A program made the translations under genes and the position numbers. A stretch of DNA of 64,000 nucleotides from Dokdonia sp. (GTDB taxonomy: Bacteria > Bacteroidota > Bacteroidia > Flavobacteriales > Flavobacteriaceae). The notes beneath the pieces were generated by a model, which saw only the letters and a program-made list of their open reading frames with translations, searched no databases and was not told where the DNA came from. Below, piece after piece: positions 1 to 9,388 of the stretch; positions within the stretch are counted from its first letter, which is position 1; every line of letters starts with the position of its first letter. Where the stretch lies: NCBI GenBank assembly GCA_020630915.1, contig JAHDIF010000009.1, positions 47,680 through 111,679 on the forward strand. Reading direction: 5' to 3'.

Positions 1-390
1 CCTATAGGAGGCACTGCATTTATTGATGTAAAAGATCTAATTGATGTTATGATTAAGGGCATGAGAAGTACCTTATACAATGAGCGTTATGTGGCAATAT
101 CAAGTAATCATTCTTTTCAATTTATACTTGAGAAAATTGCTGGTTCTTTAGATCTAAAACCGCCAAAAAAAGTATTGTCTACCAGATTCTTAAAGATTCT
201 CCGTTTTCTTGATCTATGTATTGGACCTATTAAAAGAGAAAGAAAACTAACTAGGCCAATGATTAAAAGTTTACAAACAACTTCTCATTTCTCAAACATT
301 AAGATTAAGGAGGCACTTTCTTTTGATCCTATACCAATAGAAAGAACGATTAAAAGGATCTCAACCTATTACCAGAAAACAATACTGTAG
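1..390 (+). CDS. NAD-dependent epimerase/dehydratase family protein, C-terminal part (truncated by window start)
   Basis: Frame 1 is open from base 1 (PIGGTAFIDVKDLIDVMIKGM...), typical of the SDR-epimerase C-terminal region; stop at 388-390. Confidence 0.7.
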   Translation, partial: PIGGTAFIDVKDLIDVMIKGMRSTLYNERYVAISSNHSFQFILEKIAGSLDLKPPKKVLSTRFLKILRFLDLCIGPIKRERKLTRPMIKSLQTTSHFSNIKIKEALSFDPIPIERTIKRISTYYQKTIL

Positions 391-392
391 TT

Positions 393-866
393 TTACTGTT
401 CAATAACAGTCTTTGGAATCACGCGCCCAGCACTGTTCTTCGCTTGAATAATACTATCTTTCTTTTTTCTTAATTTTTCTCCCCTCGCACTGCGAATAGA
501 ATCTTTAATGCGCTTTTCTTCTTTATTAATAGAATCTACAACTTTAAACTCACCAGCCACTCTTTGTTGCACCTTCATTATAAGTTGTTTATACTCCTCT
601 ACATCAGCACTGTAGTACACAATACTTGTTGCATATTGCAAACTATCTATATCATACTTTTCAAAAATATGAGATTCTGGCTTTAAGCCTGTCTGACTAA
701 ACAACTGAATATTATAACCTCTAGCTGCGTTTATAATGGTTAAATCATAAACAATATCTTCCATCTTTTCTAATGGAATCAAATTATCTGGCTTCTCCAT
801 AGGAGCTATTCCCTGGCAAGACACAAGTAGCATTAATATGAAAAAAAATGTGACTCCTTTTTTCAT
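393..866 (-). CDS. DUF4296-type lipoprotein
   Basis: 157 aa, lipobox LLVSCQG, then MEDIVYDLTIINAARGYN as in Bacteroidetes DUF4296 proteins; abuts pyrC. Confidence 0.7.
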   Translation of the reverse strand: MKKGVTFFFILMLLVSCQGIAPMEKPDNLIPLEKMEDIVYDLTIINAARGYNIQLFSQTGLKPESHIFEKYDIDSLQYATSIVYYSADVEEYKQLIMKVQQRVAGEFKVVDSINKEEKRIKDSIRSARGEKLRKKKDSIIQAKNSAGRVIPKTVIEQ

Positions 867-2206
867 TATCTGTCAAAAGTTAGTCTTTCACCATGTAAAC
901 CTTCGTACACTTTAAAGTTTTTATAAGCAAGCTTACCGTTTACAAATGTATGTGTGACTCTAGAGGTAAAGGTTGTTCCTTCAAAAGGAGACCATCCGCA
1001 CTTATAAAGAATATTATCTTTATTTACAGTCCAAGGAGCATTAAGGTCTATAAGAACAAGATCTGCCTTATAACCAGTTTTAATATAACCCCTCTTTTCT
1101 ACATCAAAGAGTATCGCTGGATTATGACACATCTTTTCTACAATCTTTTCTAAAGAAATTTTTCCTTGATGATAAAACTCGAGCATTGCAGGAAGTGCAT
1201 GTTGCACTAGAGGTCCCCCACTAGGAGCTTTAGTATATACATTATTCTTTTCTTCTAGCGTATGTGGGGCGTGATCTGTTGCAATTACATCTATTCTATC
1301 ATCTAAAAGTGCTTTTAGCAAGGCTTCTCTGTCAGATGGTTTTTTTACTGCTGGATTCCACTTAATAAAGCTTCCTTTTTCCTCATAATCTTCATCAGAA
1401 AACCACAAATGATGTATACATACTTCTGAGGTGATTTGTTTATCTGCAAGAGGTTTTATGTTATCAAAAAGCGCTGTCTCCTTTCCGGTAGACAGGTGAA
1501 ACACATGAAGTCTTGCTCCCGTTTCTTTTGCCAGTTCTATAGCTCTAGACGAAGAAATGTAGCATGCTTCTTCACTACGTATTATAGGATGAAACTGCAT
1601 AGGGATATCCTCTCCATAGCGTTCCTTATAAATGGCTGTGTTTTTTCGAATTGTTTCTTCATCTTCACAGTGAACGGAAATCACCATATCGGTAGAAGAA
1701 AATATTTCTCTCAAAACTTCCTCATCATCTACAAGCATATTTCCAGTCGAACTTCCTAAAAAAAGCTTGAGTCCTGCGACTGACTTTTGATCTACTCTTA
1801 GTATTTCTTCAAGATTATCATTTGTCCCTCCGAACATAAATGAATAGTTAGCATACGAAGTTTTTGACGCGATCTCAAACTTTTGTTCTATCAGCTCTAC
1901 AGTAGTACTCTGAGGGTTTGTATTAGGCATCTCAATAAAAGAAGTAATGCCTCCAGCTATAGCCGCTTTAGACTCTGTGCCTATTGTTGCTTTGTGTGTC
2001 AAGCCCGGCTCTCTAAAATGCACTTGATCGTCTATAATGCCTGGAATTATATGTTTTCCCTCTGCATCAAATACATTAACATCAGAGCTTTTTGCACTTA
2101 TACTCTCTGCAATCTCTACAATGACCCCATTTTCTATAAGTATATCTCCTTTTTGTATCGTACCCTCATTAACAATATGCGCATCTTTTATTAATATAAT
2201 ATCCAT
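866..2206 (-). CDS. pyrC: dihydroorotase
   Basis: 446 aa amidohydrolase; DDQVHFREPGLTHKATI, HLSTGKE and DVIATDHAPHT motifs. Confidence 0.92.
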   Translation of the reverse strand: MDIILIKDAHIVNEGTIQKGDILIENGVIVEIAESISAKSSDVNVFDAEGKHIIPGIIDDQVHFREPGLTHKATIGTESKAAIAGGITSFIEMPNTNPQSTTVELIEQKFEIASKTSYANYSFMFGGTNDNLEEILRVDQKSVAGLKLFLGSSTGNMLVDDEEVLREIFSSTDMVISVHCEDEETIRKNTAIYKERYGEDIPMQFHPIIRSEEACYISSSRAIELAKETGARLHVFHLSTGKETALFDNIKPLADKQITSEVCIHHLWFSDEDYEEKGSFIKWNPAVKKPSDREALLKALLDDRIDVIATDHAPHTLEEKNNVYTKAPSGGPLVQHALPAMLEFYHQGKISLEKIVEKMCHNPAILFDVEKRGYIKTGYKADLVLIDLNAPWTVNKDNILYKCGWSPFEGTTFTSRVTHTFVNGKLAYKNFKVYEGLHGERLTFDR

Positions 2207-2934
2207 TAGGTTAGTTTCTTAAATACATGTTTTAATCGCAACTTTAGCACACCAAAGACGGCTTCCGATATAATTCCAGAACTCATTTTACTTTGGCCTT
2301 TTGTTCTATCTGTAAAGATAACAGGCACTTCCTTCATAGTCCATCCTTTTATATATGCCTTGTACTTCATTTCAATCTGAAAAGCATATCCTACAAATTT
2401 AATGTTGTCTAAATCTAAACTCTGCAGCACCTTTTTTTTGTAACACATAAAACCTGCTGTGGTATCATAAATAGGAAGACCCGTGATAAGTCTCACATAC
2501 TTAGAGGCTCCCCAAGACAAAAGCACTCTCCCCATGGGCCAATTTACTACATTAACACCTGTAATATACCTAGACCCTATTGACACATCAGCTCCGTCCT
2601 TATAACAGGCATTATAAAGCCTTATAAGATCGTTTGGATTATGAGAAAAATCTGCGTCCATTTCAAAAATGTATTCGTATGATTTCTTCAAAGCCCACTT
2701 AAATCCCGCAATGTAAGCTGTTCCCAATCCCATTTTCCCCTTTCTGGAGAGTAAATGTAAACTATCAGGAAATGCTTGTTGCAATTCTTTTATTTTGGCC
2801 CCAGTTCCGTCTGGAGAACCATCGTCTACAACTAGGATATGAAAATCTCTTTGCAACGCAACTATATTACGCACAAGTCTTTCAATATTTTCAATCTCAT
2901 TGTACGTTGGTATAACGACTAGAGCGTCTGCCAT
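2206..2934 (-). CDS. polyprenol monophosphomannose synthase-like family 2 glycosyltransferase
   Basis: MADALVVIPTYNEIENIERLV, VVDDGSPDGTG and EMDADFSHNP motifs. Confidence 0.88.
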   Translation of the reverse strand: MADALVVIPTYNEIENIERLVRNIVALQRDFHILVVDDGSPDGTGAKIKELQQAFPDSLHLLSRKGKMGLGTAYIAGFKWALKKSYEYIFEMDADFSHNPNDLIRLYNACYKDGADVSIGSRYITGVNVVNWPMGRVLLSWGASKYVRLITGLPIYDTTAGFMCYKKKVLQSLDLDNIKFVGYAFQIEMKYKAYIKGWTMKEVPVIFTDRTKGQSKMSSGIISEAVFGVLKLRLKHVFKKLT

Positions 2935-3027
2935 AGAATACACTTTACAACAAAAGTAGGTATTTTATTAGTGAAGATATTTAACTCGTAGGGCTATTTA
3001 TGGTATTTTTAACGCCTAAACCTTTAG

Positions 3028-3681
3028 ATGGACCAAGGCATTAGAAATATCACACAACTTGATTGGATCACTCTTGTTATTACAGGATGCTTTTTTGCAT
3101 TAGCGGTCCTAAAATATATATATCCCAGAAAGTTTGAAGATTTTCTACTAATAATTTCATCTGACAAATTTTTTAGTGATACCATCAAAGGTTATAGTTA
3201 TATAAACATATTCTCAAATGTTTTGCTCTATGTCCAATGGATAATAACCTCCTTATTTATTTACATTGGGTACTGTTATTATGCTGGAGTTAATCTAGAG
3301 ACCTCGTATATCACTTATTTTTACATATTGTGCGGTTATGTGATTTTTGACCTATCAAAAATAGTAGTAGAGCGATTTATAGGGTACTTGGTGGGATTAA
3401 AAGAACTTATAAAAATTTACACCTATAGAAAAATAATGTTCAAAAATTTTATAGGGCTCATCCTGATCATATTTTGCACCATTCTTATATACAATTATGA
3501 ATATCTCCAGAGTTACTACTCAATATTCTTGGCCATTTCTATATTCATTTATGCTCTATCCATACTATTTACGGTTAGAAAATTTCAAAGTGAAATATTA
3601 CACCAGCCATCTTATTTTATTTTGTATTTTTGCACTCTCGAAATAGCACCCTATTACGTTATGTATAAAGTGTTTATTTAG
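3028..3681 (+). CDS. DUF4271-type polytopic membrane protein
   Basis: 217 aa with many hydrophobic segments; sits directly upstream of hemD, as DUF4271 does in flavobacteria. Confidence 0.65.
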   Translation: MDQGIRNITQLDWITLVITGCFFALAVLKYIYPRKFEDFLLIISSDKFFSDTIKGYSYINIFSNVLLYVQWIITSLFIYIGYCYYAGVNLETSYITYFYILCGYVIFDLSKIVVERFIGYLVGLKELIKIYTYRKIMFKNFIGLILIIFCTILIYNYEYLQSYYSIFLAISIFIYALSILFTVRKFQSEILHQPSYFILYFCTLEIAPYYVMYKVFI

Positions 3682-3710
3682 AATATTAACAGGGGTAAAA
3701 AAAAGCGTTT

Positions 3711-4457
3711 ATGAAAGTGAAGACTATTTTAGTATCACAGCCTAAGCCAAAAGTGGAAAACTCTCCATATTTTGAACTTGAGCAAAGACAGAAGGTTAAA
3801 ATTGACTTTGTGCCATTTATTCACGTAGAAGGAGAATCCAGTAAAGAAGTAAGACTACAAAAAGTAGACCTTAATGACTACTCGGCTATCATTTTAACTA
3901 GCCGAAATGCAGTTGATCATTTTTTTAGAATTGCAGAAGAAATGCGGTTCAAAGTACCTGATTCTTTAAAATATTTTTGCCAGAGCGAGGCAGTCGCTTA
4001 CTATTTGCAAAAATATGTAGTATACCGTAAGCGAAAAATATATGTAGGTAAACGTACCTTTCAAGAAATGGAACCGCTTATTAAAAAACATAAGACAGAG
4101 ACTTTTTTACTTCCTGCTTCAGACAAATTGAAGCCTGTAGTGCCAGAAACTCTCAATAAATTAGGTGTAAGCTGGAAAGAAGCTGTTTTTTACAAAACCG
4201 TTGTAAGTGATCTTTCTCATCTAGAAGATGTGTTTTACGACATTCTTGTATTCTTTAGTCCAAGTGGCATAAAATCCTTGTTTGAAAACTTCCCTAACTT
4301 TAAGCAAAACGATACACGCATTGCAGTTTTTGGCAATACAACAGTAAAAGCTGCAAAGGAAGCAGGTTTAAAAATAAATATACAAGCACCCACGCCAGAG
4401 ACACCTTCTATGACAATGGCGCTAGAAAAGTATATTAAAGACGTAAATAAAAAGTAA
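3711..4457 (+). CDS. hemD: uroporphyrinogen-III synthase
   Basis: 248 aa; [27 protein letters not shown] and [14 protein letters not shown] motifs. Confidence 0.85.
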   Translation: MKVKTILVSQPKPKVENSPYFELEQRQKVKIDFVPFIHVEGESSKEVRLQKVDLNDYSAIILTSRNAVDHFFRIAEEMRFKVPDSLKYFCQSEAVAYYLQKYVVYRKRKIYVGKRTFQEMEPLIKKHKTETFLLPASDKLKPVVPETLNKLGVSWKEAVFYKTVVSDLSHLEDVFYDILVFFSPSGIKSLFENFPNFKQNDTRIAVFGNTTVKAAKEAGLKINIQAPTPETPSMTMALEKYIKDVNKK

Positions 4458-4475
4458 TAGTCCTTTACAACTTAC

Positions 4476-4509
4476 AACCCCATCAGCAATGTTGGGGTTT
4501 TATTTTTTA
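4476..4509 (+). terminator. intrinsic terminator after hemD
   Basis: AACCCCA...TGGGGTT stem followed by TTATTTTTT. Confidence 0.75.
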
Positions 4510-4510
4510 C

Positions 4511-4524
4511 GCTTTCGCGAAAGC
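4511..4524. repeat. palindrome GCTTTCGCGAAAGC (intergenic, after hemD terminator)
   Basis: Exact 14-mer; extends to ACGC...GCGT. Confidence 0.97.
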
Positions 4525-4590
4525 GTGCTCAACCCAATTGAAACACATAAAAAAAAGAACTATATCCACCTTAGAGAAAAGACATCTTCC

Positions 4591-4598
4591 TATTTTTG
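4591..4598 (+). promoter_or_regulatory. Bacteroidetes -10 element (TATTTTTG)
   Basis: Matches TAnnTTTG 22 bp before the preferred aspS start; no clear -35 seen. Confidence 0.5.
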
Positions 4599-4620
4599 CA
4601 ATAGATTACAAGAACACACT

Positions 4621-6369
4621 ATGTATAGAACGCACAACAATGGTAGCCTGCGTGCTACAGATGTAAATAAAGAAGTAACCCTAGCTGGATGGGTGCAAAA
4701 ATCTCGTGACAAAGGATTTATCATTTGGGTAGACCTACGAGACCGTTATGGTATGACGCAACTTGTATTTGATGAAGAGCGCACAGATAAAACCCTTATC
4801 GAAGAAGCACGTAAGCTAGGACGAGAGTTTGTAATACAAGTAACTGGAACTGTTGTAGAGCGCGATTCTAAAAACCCGAATATCCCAACGGGAGACATAG
4901 AGATTTTAGTTTCAAAACTAACGATACTCAATGAAGCCCTACTCCCTCCTTTTACTATAGAAGACGAGACAGACGGCGGCGAAGATATCCGCATGAAGTA
5001 CAGATATCTTGATATACGTAGGAACCCTGTAAAAAACAGTCTTATCTTTAGACATAAAGTCGCGATGGAGGTGCGTAAATACCTTTCTGACCAAGACTTT
5101 ATTGAAGTAGAGACACCGTACCTTATAAAATCTACTCCAGAAGGAGCCCGTGATTTTGTAGTGCCTTCTCGTATGAACGAAGGTCAATTTTATGCGTTAC
5201 CACAGTCACCTCAAACCTTTAAGCAATTGCTTATGGTAGGTGGTATGGATAAGTACTTCCAGATTGTAAAATGTTTTAGAGATGAAGATCTCCGTGCAGA
5301 TCGCCAGCCAGAGTTTACACAGATAGACTGCGAGATGGCATTTGTAGAGCAAGAAGACATTCTTAATGTTTTTGAAGGACTCACGAGACATCTACTTAAA
5401 GAAGTAAATGGTGTTGAAATAGGAGAATTCCCTCGTATGCAGTATGATGATGCGATGAGACTATATGGCAATGATAAACCAGACATTCGCTTTGGAATGC
5501 AGTTTGGAGAGCTTAATAACGTAGCACAACATAAAGAATTTAACGTCTTTAACAACGCAGAGCTAGTCGTAGGAATTGCGGTTCCTGGAGCTAATAACTT
5601 TACTCGTAAAGAAATAGACAAACTGATAGACTGGGTAAAACGTCCTCAAGTAGGCGCTTTAGGAATGGTCTATTGCCGCATTAATGACGATGGAAGCTTC
5701 AAGTCTTCTGTAGATAAATTTTACGATCAAGAAGATCTTGCCCAATGGGCAGAAGCTACAGGAGCAAAACCTGGTGACCTCATCTGTATTTTATCTGGAG
5801 AAACTAACAAAGTAAGAGCACAGCTAAGTGCACTCCGTATGGAACTAGCCGAAAGATTAGGCCTACGTAAACCAGATGAGTTTGCGCCACTATGGGTAGT
5901 AGATTTTCCATTATTAGAGTTAGATGAAGAAACAGGACACTACCACGCGATGCACCACCCGTTTACCTCTCCTAAACCAGGACAAATTGAATTACTAGAT
6001 TCTAAGCCAGGTGAAGTAAAAGCAAATGCTTATGATCTTGTACTTAACGGTAATGAAATAGGAGGAGGATCCATACGTATACACGATAAAGAAACACAAG
6101 CTATAATGCTTAAACATCTTGGCTTTTCTGAAGAAGAGGCAAAAGCACAGTTTGGCTTCCTAATGGATGCCTTTGAATATGGTGCGCCGCCACACGGAGG
6201 ACTAGCCTTTGGTCTTGATAGGCTTGTAGCTATTTTAGGAGGACAAGAAACGATACGTGACTTTATCGCATTCCCTAAAAACAATAGTGGACGTGATGTA
6301 ATGATCGATGCACCATCACCTATAGACGAGGAGCAACTGGAAGAATTAAACCTAAGCTTACGTGCATAA
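4621..6369 (+). CDS. aspS: aspartyl-tRNA synthetase
   Basis: [26 protein letters not shown]...; class II motifs ([33 protein letters not shown]). The 4489 ORF start is rejected. Confidence 0.95.
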   Translation: MYRTHNNGSLRATDVNKEVTLAGWVQKSRDKGFIIWVDLRDRYGMTQLVFDEERTDKTLIEEARKLGREFVIQVTGTVVERDSKNPNIPTGDIEILVSKLTILNEALLPPFTIEDETDGGEDIRMKYRYLDIRRNPVKNSLIFRHKVAMEVRKYLSDQDFIEVETPYLIKSTPEGARDFVVPSRMNEGQFYALPQSPQTFKQLLMVGGMDKYFQIVKCFRDEDLRADRQPEFTQIDCEMAFVEQEDILNVFEGLTRHLLKEVNGVEIGEFPRMQYDDAMRLYGNDKPDIRFGMQFGELNNVAQHKEFNVFNNAELVVGIAVPGANNFTRKEIDKLIDWVKRPQVGALGMVYCRINDDGSFKSSVDKFYDQEDLAQWAEATGAKPGDLICILSGETNKVRAQLSALRMELAERLGLRKPDEFAPLWVVDFPLLELDEETGHYHAMHHPFTSPKPGQIELLDSKPGEVKANAYDLVLNGNEIGGGSIRIHDKETQAIMLKHLGFSEEEAKAQFGFLMDAFEYGAPPHGGLAFGLDRLVAILGGQETIRDFIAFPKNNSGRDVMIDAPSPIDEEQLEELNLSLRA

Positions 6370-6631
6370 ACTAAGACGCTGGTTTATCATATTACTATTT
6401 TTTACACTTGCCATCTTAATGGGAGTAGGTTTTTATTTGCTTACAAATGGAGATGCCGCTTTAGGTCATAAATGTATAGGACTGTCTGTAGGAGGAGGCT
6501 TTTTTATTCTAATGCCCACTTTTATTTACCACAGGTGGAAAGACCGAAAGGTTGCAGATTATATGCTTACAGATGAAGCATTTAAGCGCATGAAGGCTTA
6601 TAATGAGTCAAAACCTACTGAAAAACAGTAA
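6362..6631 (+). CDS. small two-TM membrane protein
   Basis: 89 aa with two hydrophobic segments; overlaps the aspS end. Confidence 0.65.
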   Translation: MHKLRRWFIILLFFTLAILMGVGFYLLTNGDAALGHKCIGLSVGGGFFILMPTFIYHRWKDRKVADYMLTDEAFKRMKAYNESKPTEKQ

Positions 6632-6681
6632 GTTTACACAAATAAAACATAGAAGCAACCGTATCTTTAATTATAAAGACG

Positions 6682-6689
6682 TAGTTTTG
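6682..6689 (+). promoter_or_regulatory. Bacteroidetes -10 element (TAGTTTTG)
   Basis: TAnnTTTG match 28 bp upstream of the cold-shock ATG. Confidence 0.5.
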
Positions 6690-6716
6690 CACTTTATTAA
6701 TTACTTATTTTTTATA

Positions 6717-6908
6717 ATGGAAGGAACAGTTAAATTTTTCAATGAGTCTAAAGGTTATGGTTTTATAACTAATGACGATACCGGTAAAGACATCTTTGTA
6801 CACGTTACAGGTCTTAATGGTGAAACTATCAACGAAGGAGACAAAGTTGAGTACGTAGAAGAAGAAGGAAGAAAAGGAATGACAGCTGCACAAGTACGTG
6901 TACTGTAA
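6717..6908 (+). CDS. cold-shock protein, CspA family
   Basis: MEGTVKFFNESKGYGFITNDDTGKDIFVHVTGL contains the CSD RNP motifs; ATG at 6717. Confidence 0.95.
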   Translation: MEGTVKFFNESKGYGFITNDDTGKDIFVHVTGLNGETINEGDKVEYVEEEGRKGMTAAQVRVL

Positions 6909-6933
6909 TGATATAGATTTTTTTACGATTGCA

Positions 6934-6963
6934 AAGGCTCACTTTAAAAGTGAGCTTTTTTTA
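6934..6963 (+). terminator. intrinsic terminator of the cold-shock gene
   Basis: GCTCACTT-TAA-AAGTGAGC followed by a T tract. Confidence 0.8.
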
Positions 6964-7071
6964 TGCCATATATTTTGGGTAGGTATCTGCTTTAACGCCT
7001 CGCTCTAATTTTAGTCGTGAATCTCGCGAGCTCGATTTCGAAAACCTGCATGTTCGGCAGACAGTAGCTTA

Positions 7072-7521
7072 CTAATTCAGATTACGCTTTTCTATAAAGA
7101 AACGCTTTAAGAGTGCACTCGCCTCCTTTTCTAGGACACCACCTTCTACCTGGGTCTTTGGATGCACTTGCGTACCCATTTTCTTAAAACCTCTCGTTTC
7201 ATCTTTTGCCGCATATACTATTCTATCCAACTGACTCCAATATAGAGCCCCTGCACACATCTGGCAAGGCTCTAGTGTTATATACATGGTACACTTAGTA
7301 AGATACTTGCCTCCTAAATAACTAGCGGCAGCAGTAATAGCCTGCATCTCTGCGTGCGCCGTTACATCATTAAGACGCTCCGTAAGGTTATGAGCTCGAG
7401 CAATAATCGTATTATTTACAACCACTACTGCTCCTACGGGCACCTCGCCTTTTTCATAGGCCTCTTGCGCCTCTGCAAGGGCCCGCTTCATAAAATAAGT
7501 GTCATCATAAGGCGCTATCAT
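7072..7521 (-). CDS. tadA: tRNA-specific adenosine deaminase
   Basis: HAEMQAI and PCQMCAGAL zinc/catalytic motifs; 149 aa. Confidence 0.88.
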   Translation of the reverse strand: MIAPYDDTYFMKRALAEAQEAYEKGEVPVGAVVVVNNTIIARAHNLTERLNDVTAHAEMQAITAAASYLGGKYLTKCTMYITLEPCQMCAGALYWSQLDRIVYAAKDETRGFKKMGTQVHPKTQVEGGVLEKEASALLKRFFIEKRNLN

Positions 7522-7571
7522 AGGATATATTTGATATTCAAAAATACAATATCAAGACGTACCTTTACCAT

Positions 7572-9338
7572 ATGGCACAAAAGCTATTAGATACCATACA
7601 ATATCCTGAAGATTTTAGAACCTTCTCACGCCAACAGTTAGAGCATCTAGCTCAAGAATTAAGGTCGTTTATTATTGATATTGTAGCGACTAAAGAAGGT
7701 CATCTTGGTGCAAGCTTGGGAGTAATAGAACTTACGATTGCCCTACACTACGTATTTAATACTCCAGACGATAAACTTATTTGGGATGTTGGGCATCAAG
7801 CCTACGGACACAAAATCCTTACAGGTAGAAAAGATGTATTTCACACCAATAGGCAACTTGATGGCATAAGCGGCTTTCCAAAAATAACAGAAAGTCCTTA
7901 CGATACCTTTGGTACTGGACATAGTAGCACCTCCATTTCTGCCGCCTTAGGGATGGCTCTGGCCTCTCAACTAGATGGGAAATTTAATCGCCATCATATT
8001 GCTGTAATCGGAGACGCTTCAATCGCTAGTGGAATGGCTTTTGAAGGGTTAAATCACGCAGGAGTAACGGATGCCAACTTATTGGTTATTTTAAATGATA
8101 ATGCTATTGGAATAGACCCTAGTGTAGGAGCACTGAAACAATACTTAACTAATGTAAAGAAAGGCACTGCAAGACAAGAAAATATTTTTGAGGCCTTAAA
8201 TTTTAATTATTCGGGACCTATTGATGGGCACAATCTAGGAGAAGTGTTACATACACTGCAAAAACTTAAAAACACCAAAGGCCCCAAGTTTTTACATGTA
8301 ATTACCACAAAAGGTAAAGGGCTCGCCCTAGCAGAAAAACACCAGGTCACATATCACGCTCCAGGTAAATTTGATGCAAAAACAGGTGCGCTCGCTGCAA
8401 AAAAGACAATATCTCAACCTCCAAAATATCAGGATGTTTTTGGAAAAACATTGGTTGAACTAGCTAGAGAAAACAAAAATATAATAGGAATTACTCCAGC
8501 AATGCCCACAGGTAGTTCCCTAAAATATATGATGGAGGCCTTCCCTGACCGTGCACTCGATGTAGGAATTGCAGAGCAACATGCGGTGACACTTGCCGCA
8601 GGCCTAGCGACACAAGGTAAAGTGGTGTATTGCACGATCTACTCTACATTTTTACAACGAGCTTATGATCAAGTAATTCATGATGTTGCTTTGCAAAATC
8701 TTCCTGTTATTTTCTGTATCGACAGAGCGGGTCTTGTGGGTCAAGATGGGGCTACCCATCACGGCGCTTTTGACCTATCCTATCTGAACTGTGTGCCTAA
8801 TCTTACCATTTGCGCACCAAGCAATGAGATTGAGCTACGAAACATATTGTACACAGTACAAAAGGATCTAAAAGGACCTATCGCGATAAGATATCCGAGA
8901 GGCAGAGGGTCCCTTTTGGATTGGCAACAGCCATTTAAAGAATTACCCATAGGCCAAGGAGAACAAATAGCACTTGGAGTCAATATAGCTGTTGTTTGTT
9001 TAGGAGCTATAATAGAAAATGCTAAAGAAGCGGTTTTGCAGATTTCTAAAGAAGTGAGCATCTATAATATGATATTTTTAAAACCTTTAGACACGCAACT
9101 CCTAGATACGATTTTTAGTAAGTATCAAACCATTATCACTGTAGAAGACGGATCAAAAATAGGCGGCTTGGGAAGCAGTGTGACAGATTATGCTTTCGCG
9201 AAAGCGTATAAAGGAAATATCATTACACTAGGTCTTGATGATGAGTTTTTCCCTCATGGCACTACTGAACAACTTCAAGAAGAAGCTGGTATTTCTATAA
9301 ATTCTATCAAGAAAATACTTCTAGAATCTTCAAAATAA
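7572..9338 (+). CDS. dxs: 1-deoxy-D-xylulose-5-phosphate synthase
   Basis: 588 aa transketolase family; GHLGASLGVIELTIALHY, GDASIASGMAFEGLNHAG, DRAGLVGQDGATHHGAFDLSYL. Confidence 0.94.
   Translation: MAQKLLDTIQYPEDFRTFSRQQLEHLAQELRSFIIDIVATKEGHLGASLGVIELTIALHYVFNTPDDKLIWDVGHQAYGHKILTGRKDVFHTNRQLDGISGFPKITESPYDTFGTGHSSTSISAALGMALASQLDGKFNRHHIAVIGDASIASGMAFEGLNHAGVTDANLLVILNDNAIGIDPSVGALKQYLTNVKKGTARQENIFEALNFNYSGPIDGHNLGEVLHTLQKLKNTKGPKFLHVITTKGKGLALAEKHQVTYHAPGKFDAKTGALAAKKTISQPPKYQDVFGKTLVELARENKNIIGITPAMPTGSSLKYMMEAFPDRALDVGIAEQHAVTLAAGLATQGKVVYCTIYSTFLQRAYDQVIHDVALQNLPVIFCIDRAGLVGQDGATHHGAFDLSYLNCVPNLTICAPSNEIELRNILYTVQKDLKGPIAIRYPRGRGSLLDWQQPFKELPIGQGEQIALGVNIAVVCLGAIIENAKEAVLQISKEVSIYNMIFLKPLDTQLLDTIFSKYQTIITVEDGSKIGGLGSSVTDYAFAKAYKGNIITLGLDDEFFPHGTTEQLQEEAGISINSIKKILLESSK
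9192..9205. repeat. palindrome GCTTTCGCGAAAGC (in dxs, AFAKA frame)
   Basis: Exact 14-mer; encodes YAFAKAY. Confidence 0.97.
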
Positions 9339-9366
9339 AAAGGAGAGACGCGAGTCTCTCCTTTTT
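9337..9366. terminator. bidirectional terminator between dxs and the M36 protease gene
   Basis: AAAAGGAGAGAC-GCGA-GTCTCTCCTTTTT between convergent genes. Confidence 0.8.
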
Positions 9367-9388
9367 ATAATCTACATAAATTCATTTG

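Noticed and set aside
950-2222. ORFs antisense to pyrC and similar antisense ORFs elsewhere (e.g. 4746-5621, 15568-16035, 20634-20981, 63028-63474)
   Set aside because: They lie opposite well-recognised conserved genes, and their sequences show no family features.
4489-4620. N-terminal extension of the aspS ORF ([16 protein letters not shown]...)
   Set aside because: It runs through the hemD terminator and the palindrome (FRES frame); [11 protein letters not shown] at 4621 is the natural AspRS start with a -10 element 22 bp upstream.
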